Positions 49,967-62,100 of a stretch of 64,000 bases of DNA are shown here, in pieces. The notes beneath the pieces are model-generated. The model did no database searches, was not told the origin of the DNA, and was given only the letters and a program-made list of their open reading frames with translations. Made by a program: the position numbers and the translations under genes. Every line of letters starts with the position of its first letter. Position 1 is the stretch's first letter. This DNA is from Chondrosia reniformis. Its lineage: Eukaryota > Porifera > Demospongiae > Chondrillida > Chondrillidae. The stretch is from positions 2,544,501 through 2,608,500 of the forward strand of contig OX359192.1 in NCBI GenBank assembly GCA_947172415.1, read 5' to 3'.

Positions 49967-50643
49967 AAATTGATATGTTGTGTAATCCTGCTTATGCTGT
50001 GCCTTCTGAAGTAATTGAGAGCAAAGGTTACCAAGGCAACAAAATGGCTGACACTGCACATAATACTTATGAGACCTCATGATTATTGTAAACTAAATTG
50101 AATATAATTGTGTATATTTTTCAGTTAAAAGTATAAACGTTTCCATTTGTATAATAATCAATAACTTGGTGAGATACGTAAGTATGTAAGAACAACAAAT
50201 AGTTTTTTGTATGTGAGATAAATAATAACAATTGAAACAAATTTTGTATTGAAACATACTGTAATTGTATATAAAGACATCATTCACAAGTCCTATATAT
50301 TGTGAAAAGTGAATTACTCAATCTTGCAAAGAATGAATGCATAAATAGAGAGCATCTCATTTTGTATTATGTGATATGTACAGTAAATATATGATTCTAT
50401 GATGTACATATATACATATATATATACATATGTACAGTGTATACTGTATGAATTTAAAGTATATGTATTGCTTGTAAATGATCATATATAGGAAAATTAT
50501 TTCAGATTTTCTATACAATCATAGGTTTTATATATGCTTGACTTTAAAAAGAAAAACTTTTATGATCATCATACCTTATGATGATCAAGGAAAAGTATAA
50601 ATGATGATGTATAAACATTGTGAACTTTTGAGGATTAACACAG

Positions 50644-50905
50644 CAGTAATAACAATAACAATAACAATAACAATAACAATAACAATAACAATAACAATAA
50701 CAATAACAATAACAATAACAATAACAATAACAATAACAATAACAATAACAATAACAATAACAATAACAATAACAATAACAATAACAATAACAATAACAAT
50801 AACAATAACAATAACAATAACAATAACAATAACAATAACAATAACAATAACAATACCATTAACATTAACAATAACAATAACAATAACAATAACAATAACA
50901 ATAGT
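50644..50905. repeat. (TAACAA)n hexanucleotide array
   Basis: More than 40 units with slight variants near 50855-50868 (ACCATTAACATT). The long frames on both strands here (poly-IT, poly-IV, poly-L) are artefacts of the repeat. It lies between two copies of the receptor F2 tail exon. Confidence 0.95.
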
Positions 50906-50924
50906 CAACAAATTTTATCTTTTA

Positions 50925-51020
50925 GATGTTCCTACTGATTGCAATTCACAGCATGTTTCATATGAAGAGATTGAGATGAAACAAATTGTACACCTGCCTA
51001 TGCTGTGCCTTCCGAACTAA
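50925..51020 (+). pseudogene. Second copy of the F2 tail exon
   Basis: Behind a TTTTAG acceptor, it repeats DVPTDCNSQHVSYEEIEMKQ, then diverges by a deletion that shifts frame (ends VHLPMLCLPN). With 49910-49966 it makes a tandem duplicate last exon. Confidence 0.65.
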
Positions 51021-52074
51021 TTGAGAACAATTGTACATGTACTAATCACTGAAAAGTGGTTAGTACTTATGTATGTGGTGATATATAAACATAGCTATAT
51101 ATTAGATTGTGAACTTTCAAGCATTAATTAATGTAGCATATATTAAAGAATATTTCAACCACGTAGACCTTCATCAGCTGTATGTGTAATACAATAAATT
51201 ATGAGGTATAGTGATTGGTGAGAAATTTACCAGAAGAAAATGAATAAATATACATTCTGTATTGTTATGGTTACTATTAATATTCCTGCTACATTGATGC
51301 TTGGGGTTACATATATAGCATGCAGATGAGGTATATGTTCTTGCTCCACTAATATATATCATGCAATTCTTTCTCTTTCCAAGTCAAAGATATTTCGATT
51401 ACATTTCTGCAGGCACTACCACTACGATGCTATAAGTGTCAATTCAATATTCATATATTTATCTTTTGTAACCAGCCAAAAGAAGAACCACTAAATATAG
51501 TTAACTATTCAAGACAACCTGACACAGTTCCAGTATTTTATACTTCTTTGGATATGACTTTGACTTTATTGTACAAAGAGGTACCAAGATACAAAGATAA
51601 GACAATAAAATGGATGACACTGAACATACAGCATATATGACATCTTCTTTTAATTTGGATGTATTTTGAACACAGCAAAACATTACCCTACCCTAACTCA
51701 ATTCATTTAGAAAATGACTTTGCAATATGATAAATTAAGTATCTTTAAATACTCATATTTATGCCCAAAACAAATGCAAATAACTACTCTACATGTGTAT
51801 TTATGTTATATTTCCAGCTAACTATACTATATACTATTAAAAGGAAATAGAGAAAATACAAATGAATAATAACTGCAAAAGCGTATATTTCTATACCTTG
51901 TACAGAACGATTAATTTGCTTAATTTGCAGAAGTTGGATCTAAAACCGGAAATATTTTCACGAAGCATTTACATATTGATAAATATTTATTCATAAATAC
52001 GGGCACAATATAGTGAATGTTTCAATAAGTAATTAAGAAGTAGAAGATTTCCATGTAAAACCTTTTCACTTCAA
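51021..52074. other. Gene-free stretch
   Basis: AT-rich; includes a degenerate hammerhead-like block at 51158-51183 (reverse strand CAGCTGATGAAGGTCTACG) and no exon. Confidence 0.4.
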
Positions 52075-52260
52075 ATGAAAATGGATCCAAAATTAATTAG
52101 CATCTTGATATGGCTGACAGGTAAATTTTGTCTTACACTACTCATGCACTATTAGAGCGTCTGATAATCCAAACCAGCCGGTGTTCAAAGTCAGGAGATC
52201 AACCCAATTGGATCGACAAGTGTCCTAGAAGGTGAAACGATATCGTTTAACTGTACTAGC
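52075..52260 (+). pseudogene. Orphan signal peptide plus first strand of an Ig domain
   Basis: Exon 52075-52120 encodes MKMDPKLISILIWLT with a GTAAAT donor in phase 1. The next exon begins at 52178 behind AACCAG and continues GVQSQEINPIGSTSVLEGET then ISFNCTSNV, the N-terminal half of an Ig domain up to the first cysteine. At about 52258 it is cut by the segmentally duplicated block that also occurs at 42245. A third receptor lineage, truncated. Confidence 0.6.
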
Positions 52261-53021
52261 AATGTATTAGGGAAATAGTAGGAAACTATTACTATATAAG
52301 TTGTAATAAACATGTTCTGTAAACACAACAACACATGGAACATGCACATTCGATTTAATCGTAGCTTCTTTAGATGCTGTTGATTAAGAGCTATACAAAT
52401 TAGATTGGATCAATTAAAGTGAAATGGCAATATTCTTGTCAATGTTATATGGAAAGTGTTGAGTTTTACTTTAATACATGAAGTCTTGCCATGTTATTTA
52501 AATTGAATTCCCAACAGTAGGTAATGAGATTCTTTTTAATGCACTCCTTTCCCACTGTGTTAGGGAAAATGGCAGGAAACTATTTCCTTTCAACATGTTA
52601 TAGGTTCACTGTCTGCAGTTCTCTGGGAGAACAGAGTGTGCCAACTAAAATGTACAGACCTTATATGGAAATGCTGTGGAGTTGTGTACTATATACCTTT
52701 TTATACTGAATATAATACTCTAACGGAAAAGTATATATATATTTTCGAATTAATTACATTCTCATGTTAGTTTTGTCCACAGCAAAATGTTTGTAATATT
52801 TAGCAGGCAGTTTTAATTTCTTATAAAACTTGAACTTCTGAATTTGAATAATGTTTTCAGTGCATTATATATCCATTACCATTTAGATTCTATAATCTAC
52901 TCCATCAATAAGTGTTAAATTTACATGACATGTGACTGTATGAACAAATGAATATACAATACTCATAAATGAGTTTACTAAAGTAAATCAGTTAAAAGGG
53001 ATGAAATGATCATGATCAAGT

Positions 53022-55554
53022 TTATTTTTTGACCTTTTGTACTTCAGTGTATATAACTGGTTGAATCTCTACCGGAGGCTTTCTTCTTCTTCTTTGATCT
53101 TCTTCTGGAAATTTCAAATCTGCATACAATATCTCCTAAATGTACAATACATGCATATACAGTACTAGTGTGAAAGTGTGTTAACCACCCTACCACTTAG
53201 ATAATATGAGATAAGTAAACATCTAATAGATAACAGATAAGTGAGGAGAGATAAAAAGTGATATTGCACAATAAAGGATACAGAGAATGGTCCATATATA
53301 TACACGTATACGTACGTATATACACATATTCACTGAACTACTATACTAAGGGAATATTTGACTGCATTATATGCACTTGTGTCAGGAGGAGGGGTGGGAC
53401 TGTGTGGGGGTGTGTTTGCACTCTATGAAGCACAAGTGTGTTTGTATACATTCCACTGTATCCAGTACAACAATTGTAAATTCTTGAAATTTGTGTTGAC
53501 ACCAAGCAGGTGTGCAATTATTAAACTAGATGACAGGGTTTACCCCATTATGAAGTGAAATATATTAAACATAAAGTAAGTTAGTCCAATACCACTCCAT
53601 ACAGGGATACCCTCTACACTTGATATATAAAGGGATACCCTCTACACTGCACTTGATATATAAAGGGATACCCTCTACACTTGATATATAAAGGGATACC
53701 CTCTACACTTGATATAGAGAACAATAAAAATTTTCTACAAAAATAGTGAAGATGTAGGGAAGGCACAAAAAGCATAGAAACAAGAAAGGGATGTTACACA
53801 GTGAAGCATTAGCTATATATGCACGAATCATACAACACCCTTGCTTGTAGGATTCATGCATAGCTAATGCTTCACTGTGTAACATCCCTTTCTTGTTTCT
53901 ATGCTTTTTGTGCCATCCCTACATCTTCACTATTTTTGTAGAAAATTTTTATTGTTCTCTAGTTTCTGTACTTTTTATGGAGCATAAGCTAGGAATTCGT
54001 TGTATTTTAAACCACTTTGGTTTCGCAATCTTCGACTGATTATGACGTCATTAAAATGGCGAATTTATTGAGGTCTTGACTCTTGAGCCATGAAAACTGT
54101 CATACTCAATAATAGCGTTATCGCTCTCGCTTCTACAAAAGAATACAGCTCGGAAAATTTAGAGTAATTTCGATTAAGAAGTAGTCCGAAGGCTTATTTC
54201 GTTTTTTAGTTACAGCGGGCGAAGAAGATGAAGAAGGAGATGAAGAAGATGAAGAAGAAGAAAACGAAAATGGGAGATTTCAAAGTTCGTTCGTTTGCCA
54301 ACGATACACGGTCGCTTGCCTTCAAGGCCAATTTATAGCATGTTTGTTCTATATTCAACTCTACATAGTCTCGTTTTGGCGATTTTCAGCCTAATTCGGA
54401 ATTTCGCTCCTATACCAATGTATGGGGAAAACGAAACAACCCGTACCATCCCTACATAGAGAGTACTACCGTACTCTCTGATATAAAGAGGAGACTGAAG
54501 AGCTCACATGTGTAGTGTATACTTCGTCTCTGTATGCCTTATATGGAAGACAAGTATAGAAAGAAGAAAGACTGTTTGAGAGGATGACAATCTCATTTTG
54601 CTAGGGAATGTGACCAATATACCACTTAAGTGAGTAGAATGTACTAGTAGCTAATAGAATAGTATATGTCCATATTCGGTGTGGATGCAGTACTAGTATA
54701 ATAAAATATTATGAAATTTGTGAGATCCCATTAACAATATTAGCTACATTATATGTACACACATTAGCACAATTAGGAGTGAGTACATTAGTATATATGT
54801 ACAGTCTATTTGATAGACCGAAACTGGTACAGATCACCTCATGCATATAGAACATATTCACTTGCTATGACTACTCGTAATGCAACTGTTCACCTCTCTG
54901 GTTGTGTTGGACTTTCTGTCACGTATCACATCAGCGTACATTGACTCAACTGGTTTAGTTCTCTTCACCTCATTGAGTTGGTTGTCACTGTTTGAGTTTC
55001 CATTTGATTCAGTTGGCTGATTGTGAATAGCTATTGACTCTATCGGCTTCTGCTCGCTTTCAGTTGTGAAATGAACATCATCATTACTGAAGGGTTAAAA
55101 GAGAGTAGTTCTGTAAGAGTGAATATAGAGAGAAGCTTGTTTGTGTGAATCTGTATGTATAAATGTTCACTGCCACTGTTGATGATGCATTTTTAAGGAG
55201 TTGGGAAAATAAAAGGCAAGCCACAGTCTGAAGACTTATTTAATCACTCTCTCTCTCTCTCTCTCTCTCTAATAATTCTTTTCTCATTCTTCATTAGCTT
55301 TATTCTACTTACTCCTATTTCATTTCTGTGTATGAAAAGATGTTGCAAGTGTAAAGATGTCATAGAATCAACATTCTAATTATATAACAGTATCAGATTG
55401 CAATTGAAGTTGCACTAACCATTCTTCCTCCTCCGGAGGTAACAAAGTACAATAATCAGTATCATTAAGATGAGGAGGAGAATTACTATAATCACTCCTA
55501 CAATAGCTCCAATGATAGCTAGTGTTGTATCTTCAGACACATGATCGGAATTAG
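53022..55554 (-). pseudogene. Second (E-type) TM and tail set downstream of receptor G
   Basis: TM exon 55420-55554 (SEDTTLAIIGAIVGVIVVI), mini-exon 55313-55325, tail exon 54894-55086 and last exon 53022-53135 (ILYADL, VIYTEV) mirror receptor E. The mini-exon has an in-frame TAG, which would cut the tail right after the membrane. The tail exon has lost the first tyrosine motif of E but has SMYADV at the second position. It could be an alternative 3' end of receptor G or a remnant of an E-like gene. A hairpin-tipped MITE (53720-54482) is inserted between the last two exons. Confidence 0.6.
53720..54482 (-). mobile_element. Hairpin-tipped MITE, third copy
   Basis: Almost identical to 40572-41350. 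The paralogous segment at 43410-43425 lacks it, showing an insertion at a TATA-type target (flanks CTTGATATA and GATATAAAG). Confidence 0.8.
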
Positions 55555-55788
55555 CTGTATACATATACACGTATAATGACCATTGTAATATACAAATATA
55601 TAACCATCTTCACTACGTATATAAAAAAATAAAGTCATTAATTTTTAATTGAGAAGAATGTTCTACTAAATTAACACTTAAAATAATAAACTATAAGTAG
55701 GAACTCTCTCAAAAAGGTACAAATTATGGATTATTTATACTTTTAACTGAAAAATATACACAATTATGTTCAATTTAGTTTACAATAA

Positions 55789-58700
55789 TTATGGTGTCTC
55801 ATAAGTATTATGTGCAGTGTCAGCCATTTTATTGCCTTGGTAACCTTTGCTCTCAATTACTTCAGAAGGCACAGCATAAGCAGGATTACACAACATATCA
55901 ATTTGTTTCATTTCAATCTCTTCATATGAAACATGCTGTGAATTGCAATTGGTAGGAACATCTAAAGTATAAAATGTAGTTCATTTAGTTCTTCATAGGA
56001 AAATAGTAGTGTCATTGAGCCTCATTGCTACGTATAGTACCTATAGCAGGAAAACTAATAATAATAGCAATACACTTAAGTAAATTTCTCACTGATCACT
56101 TTATGTAGCAGTTCGCTCCAGTATATTACATGTACAGCTGATGAAGATTATTCTGTATTGTTATTATTATTACTAATTTTCCTGCTGTTAATCCTCAAAA
56201 GTTCACAATCTAATGTATAGCTAGCGCTGAACTGATTATATATCATCACATCATATACGTACATACATATATATAATACTAACCACTTTTCTTCTTGTGA
56301 TAGTAAAATACAATTATCAGTATGATAGAGATGAGTAGGAAACTTATAACAACTACTCCAACAATTCCTCCAACAATTGCTTGTACCAGTGTATCTTCAG
56401 ACACAGACCTGGAATTAGCTGCACATAAAATATGTATTTACTTATAAGTTATATTTATAATTCATCTTATGCATCAAATAATTTCAATATATTTACGTAT
56501 AAGCTTTAAAACAATTCAAAAAGTAATTCAAGGTAGGAACTTACAGACACAGAAATAGCTACACATGATATATTACAATTCATCTTAATAATCTATTATA
56601 AAAATACATCATAACGATCGAGATTAATTAAAAAATAAAGTCCATAAATTTTTAAAACAGAAAAATGTTCTACTAAATGAACACAATAATAAACTTACAT
56701 GGTAAATGAGTCACACTTAATTCCAACTGAAATGGAGTACTCTCCCCAACACTGTTCATAGCACTCACATTAATGTTATAAGTCTCTCCAATAGTTAATA
56801 TATCTACTAACATGACACTGTAAGATCTCAGATGAGCTGAAAGAAAGGTCATGTTAAAACTACAGTATCCTCCAGAAATCTCCACCTGTCAACATTTTAG
56901 GAACATTTACATAAACAAAATTTAATTGTATAATTTTTATATATTATACATATATATACATATGTAACTGAAATTCACATTCATTGCCTACGTAATGTAC
57001 TCACAGTATAGTTAGTAACATTCTGTCCTCCGTCAGTCAGTAGTACTACATCCACTGATAGAATAGTCAGTGAGAGTGCTTCAACTGATACACTCTCAAT
57101 AATAGGAACTACATAACAGACAAATACTCATATACCTCACTATACACTACATGGAACTACATCTCACATACCTGAGTCAGGTGTAGTAAAGGTACTGGCT
57201 GCTGGAGGACTCACTCCATATTCATTCTCAGCTACTATTTCCACTCCATATTGAGTGCTGTGTTGAAGGTTAGTCAGTGACAGAGTAGTCACATCTGATG
57301 TAGTGAAGGAGAGAGTGACAGTGTTGTTTGTGATGGTGATGGAGTAGTTCAGTGGTTGACCAGTTCCTCCATTATCGGATGGAGGGATCCAACTGATAGT
57401 AGCTGAGAATGGACTTACATCTTCAAATGTGATATTATGTGGAGCAGACGGTGGAGCTATGGAATTATAAATTATAAATTAACACATTAATAAACTTACA
57501 TGGTAAATGAGATGGAATTATATTAATCGATTAACATTGTTATTTCTGCATCACCTCAACCAACTCACCTAACACATTCAAGTATGTTGCTATGGTAACA
57601 CTTCCTGCTTCATTAGTCACCATACAAGTGTAGTTTCCACTATCTTCACTTCTATTAAGAGTAAAGACAGTTAAGATGGATCCATTCACTCCTTCTGTAA
57701 TCTCAACTCCATCTCTCTCAAACACATAACTACTAGGTGGAGGGTTGGCAGCTGATGGAGTACAGTTGAATGTGAATACTTCTGTAAAAACAACATTCTG
57801 CACTTTAGAGTGTACAGCAAATTCTGGGGCATCTATCAAAATAGGAAAATGTATTGTATACTTTTAATATAGAATACAAAGAATACAAACTCACAGTACA
57901 CATCCAAGTTGACAACAACTGTATCACTTCCTGCTGTAGTAGTCACATTTACTGTGTAAGATCCACTGTCAGTACGATTAACATTTTGTATTGTAAAGCT
58001 AGATGCTCCATTACCAGATCCAATATTAACAGTAATCCTGCCATCTTGCACAGTAACTTCATCTTTAGTTATAACAATATTACTACTCACTGGAAATGGA
58101 TTACCAGTTATAGTTAGAGGAGTAGTGAAGGATGTTCCTTCTATAGCAGTCTCGTTTGTGATGGGTGGAGTGATGGATGGAGGAACTATATATAGGAAAT
58201 GCCAAGGAGGCAAATAAAGAGGACAGTAAACTTACTTGACCATATATACGTGTATACACCATTAATGTTATATAGCACGGTTCGGCTATATAACAAACTG
58301 ATGTGATAACTCACAAATAACATTTAGAATTATGTCAGGAGAACATTGAGTTAGCAAGGCAAAGTTACATCTCAATCTACTTCCATTGTTATCTCTAGTT
58401 ACTGGTCCAAATGTGTACATCACTCCATTTTCTATAGACATACGCCTTATCATGTCACTGAAAGCAGTGTTTCCATCTAATTGAAGCACAATAGCATCAC
58501 CAGTGGGGTCATCCACAGTGGACCCTGTATAGCTGCAAGTAAGTGATAATTCATGCCCTACATTTATTTTAACGGTTCCATTTGGACTTATCTTTTGACA
58601 CAGAGTACCTGATGGGAATTAAGTATAAATATACGTGCTTCAATAACCAGCTAGAGATCACAATTTAACAATAGACAGTATCTTTTATTTGACTTAAGAT

Positions 58701-58906
58701 TCTTGATAAACGTGCGAGAAGTTGCATAAACAATGTACAGATGAAGAATTTTACTTTTTGGGAGTAAGGGCATTTTGACTGCAATAAGTTTATAAAAGTG
58801 GAACTACAACCATTTTGCTCGAATTTCAGATATAATCAAATTGTCAATCATATTGAATACCTGAAGTTAACATAACGAACAGGACTGGTAATAAATGACA
58901 CCTCAT
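55789..58906 (-). CDS. Receptor G: three-Ig, two-FN3 transmembrane receptor with YEEI tail
   Basis: Nine exons, fully open, about 592 residues: signal 58861-58906 (MRCHLLPVLFVMLTS), Ig1 58315-58608, Ig2 57895-58185, Ig3 57569-57832, FN3a 57172-57456, FN3b split as 57005-57108 and 56699-56885, TM 56284-56418 (QAIVGGIVGVVVISFLLISI) and tail 55789-55961. All junctions are GT-AG; phases are 1 except inside FN3b (phase 0). Ig1 has two cysteines (LSLTCSY, RLRCNF) but no obvious Trp. Ig2 lacks cysteines. Ig3 is a standard I-set (DSGNYTCMVTNEAG). The tail has HVSYEEI, which is both ITIM-type and the preferred Src-family SH2 sequence YEEI, then NPAYAVP, GYQGN and TYETP. It is the intact member of the E/F2/G subfamily. 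A second TM/tail set follows downstream. Confidence 0.85.
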
Positions 58907-59095
58907 CCTTCGAATTCTGCAACTGCTAGAATTGGCAACACTATATAAGTCCACGCGTGCGGTTTCATTTCATTAATATGTACCGTAATTCGGGAAATTT
59001 TTACACACGAAAAATTTCCCGAATTACAGTAATCATGCTTTCACCTAGCTTTCTCCTAATCCTCGGAACTGGTTTGTTTGTCTGTATATCGAATG
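58907..59095 (+). pseudogene. Copied bidirectional promoter and orphan F1 signal exon
   Basis: 58907-59034 duplicates the E/F1 promoter, including the 18-bp hairpin (58985-59027). 59035-59095 repeats the F1 signal exon exactly with its GTAAG donor. Homology ends near 59175 and a MITE follows, so no Ig exon is available in this copy. Confidence 0.75.
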
Positions 59096-59207
59096 GTAAG
59101 TTTAAGGTATATACAAACAAATTATAACTAGGTTTTAATTCTTTGACGGCCCAAGATAAGTCTGTCCTAAATTTATTATTTATTATTATATGTATCTGTT
59201 TTATCAT

Positions 59208-59535
59208 AGAGTAAGGTAGTACTCTATAAGTAGGGATGGCCGAAAAAAAAACATGGCCGCCCTATCTAATGTATTATCAATTAACACTTCGTAATTCAAC
59301 AACGATAGGATTTTCGGTTATATTTGAGTGTTTGCAGTCGTTTTAGCGATCCCTACTTCTTGTATATCCATGATGCGCCCAAACATAGAAGTGATGTGTA
59401 TAGTTAAGTTTCAGTATGCCACTTCTGCAATGTTAGCCTTACCATATGATCACTTTCTTGTTTCGTTACTTTTTGGGGCGCCGCAGGCGCCCCTATATTG
59501 TTTTCAGAAATTATGTTAACGTATGGCTTCCTGTT
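59208..59535 (+). mobile_element. MITE with GTAGTACTCT terminus
   Basis: Starts with AGAGTAAGGTAGTACTCT and the ACATGGCCGCC box, then a region related to the foldback at 535-872, ending near a GGCGCCGCAGGCGCC palindrome at 59476-59490. Confidence 0.6.
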
Positions 59536-59539
59536 CGTA

Positions 59540-62100
59540 GTCTTGTATATACAGTGCAAGTTACAATATACTAAGGTAATCTAATATAATATATATAAAT
59601 AATATAAATAAATAAATAATATAATATAATTAATTAATTCATATGGCTCCAAGAAAGAACCTAAAAACAAAATGGGCATATCATCATAAAGTTTAGGGTA
59701 TAAAACTCATTTTAAATTAAGGGATTTTTGATTTAGGCCTCCGTTTGTTAGAAAACAGAGGACAAAGTCTGCATATAAAAGGCCATAGGACTATAGAAAA
59801 CATATGGGAAATTTATATTGAAACAATGTGTTATATTAATAAAAATTATCAATTTGTCATATAACTGTGAAATCAACATATATCATGGTACATGTGTATA
59901 AGAAATGTCTGGCGAAGTTTTGCTTAATTAAATGAGCAAAATAATCAAGATATAATGAAGAATTCAAAGTTACGATTGCGCAAGCTGGTGATGTTTGTGA
60001 TGTTCTTCTATTGCGTCACCAACACCTTCGTATGTCGCTCCGTACACACATTTTGAGAATCTTGTGACGTTGCGTAAACGTCACCGCCTCGTTGCTAAAG
60101 AAGATCATCCTTTCGAGAACGGCTATGACAAGTCGACGCTCTCCTACGAGAAGGAGCTACCGAATAAGAGAGTTGTAGCGAAGGTTAGATAAAGCGTATT
60201 TGTATACGTTCATGCTAAGTTTAAGCCAAAAGTGTTGCTATATATATTGATGTAAAGAAATAAAAGAAATTCGTTTAGACGACCATAGTAAAACTGTGGT
60301 ACTTTAAGCTCCGTCATCTCTTCTTATGTTTTCTATTACTTATCCATGTGTGTACGTGTGCAGGAGTGTAATTGGATACGTAGGGGTGGATTTGGATAAA
60401 TATGCGTGCGTGCAAGCTCATGAGTTGAGTTGAGATGAGTTGAGATAATGAGTTTCACTATAATGAGATTCCACTCTATATACAGTGCAAGTAAATTCAT
60501 GTACACATTCATATATATATATATATATTAATTGTCCATGTGTAGGAATAAGGAGTGCTATATTAAGCATGTTTAAATACAATCAAGTACTACACAGTGC
60601 AAGTTACAAAAATTTACATGGATGCAAGTGACTCCCAAGATAATCACACTGAGGTATATAATATAATACGGATGCAAATGACTCCCAAAATAATCACAAT
60701 CAGGTATATTAAACGCTACAAGACTTTAGCCACACTGAAATTCTCAACTGCTGCATACAGAGTAGTAGTCTCTACAGATCATATAAGGTTAAACGCATGG
60801 CCTTCCAATTACCTTTTCACACCTTAGTATAGACTGAAGATTATGCATCTGCATGCCATTATCAGCAAAAATTCCAGTCTCAGGCAGGGGGTCTCAGCCA
60901 ATAATCACCGCAGCTTTGATTTGCCTTGAGTGTGAGCTAGGAGTACCGTTGGTTGCTTGCATGCATTCACATAAACAACAGGGTGAGAGACAATTTGGTA
61001 ACTTGCACACAAGGGACATAAAGGCTGGGGCCTTTAATTTATTTCATGAACAATGTCCCTTGTGTGCAAGTTACCAAATTGTCTCTCACCCTGTTGTTTA
61101 TGTGAATGCATGCAAGCAACCAACGGTACTCCTAGCTCACACTCAAGGCAAGTCAAAGCTGCGGTGATTATTGGCTGAGACCCCCTGCCTGAGACTGGAA
61201 TTTTTGCTGATAATGGCATGCAGATGCATAATCTTCAGTCTATACTAAGGTGTGAAAAGGTAATTGGAAGGCCATGCGTTTAACCTTATATGATCTGTAG
61301 AGACTACTACTCTGTATGCAGCAGTTGAGAATTTCAGTGTGGCTAAAGTCTTGTAGCGTTTAATATACCTGATTGTGATTATTTTGGGAGTCATTTGCAT
61401 CCGTATTATATTATATACCTCAGTGTGATTATCTTGGGAGTCACTTGCATCCATGTAAATTTTTGTAACTTATATATATATATATATATATAGGAATAAG
61501 GAGTGTTATATATTATGCTTGTTTAAATACAATCAAGTACTACACAGTGCAAGTTACAAATTTATACACGGATGCAAGTGACTCCCAAGATAATCACACT
61601 GAGCTAGGTATATAATATAATACGGATGCAAATGACTCCCAAAATAATCACAATCAGGTATATTAAATGCTACAAGACTTTAGCCACACTGAAATTCTCA
61701 ACTGCTGCATACAGAGTAGTAGTCTCTACAGATCATATAAGGTTAAATACATGGCCTTCCAATTACCTTTTCACACCTAAGTATAGACTGAAGATGATGC
61801 ATCTGCATGCCATTATCAGCAAAAATTCCAGTCTCATGCAGGGGATCTCAGCCAATAATCACCGCAGATTTGATTTGCCTTGAGTGTCAGCTAGGAGTAC
61901 CATTGGTTGCTTGCATGCATTCACATAAACAACAGGGTTAGAGACGATTTGGTAACTTGCACACAAGGGACATTGTTCATGAAATAAATTAAAGGCCCCA
62001 GCCTTTATGTCCCTGTGTGCAAGTTACCAAATCGTCTCTAACCCTGTTGTTTATGTGAATGCATGCAAGCAACCAATGGTACTCCTAGCTGACACCCAGA
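59540..62100. mobile_element. Cluster of foldback-element arms (relatives of 3165-5781)
   Basis: A plus-oriented arm (59555-61025) is followed by its partial reverse complement (61040-61475), then another arm and its start of reversal (61490-62095), with centres near 61030 and 61990. The recurrent translated repeats here (at 60597, 61245 and 61626) are the same as in the first palindrome and are not called as genes. Confidence 0.8.

Noticed and set aside
50585-51020. Long open frames on both strands (poly-IT, poly-IV, poly-L)
   Set aside because: They are translations of the TAACAA hexanucleotide array; only the terminal YEEI exon fragment is real homology.
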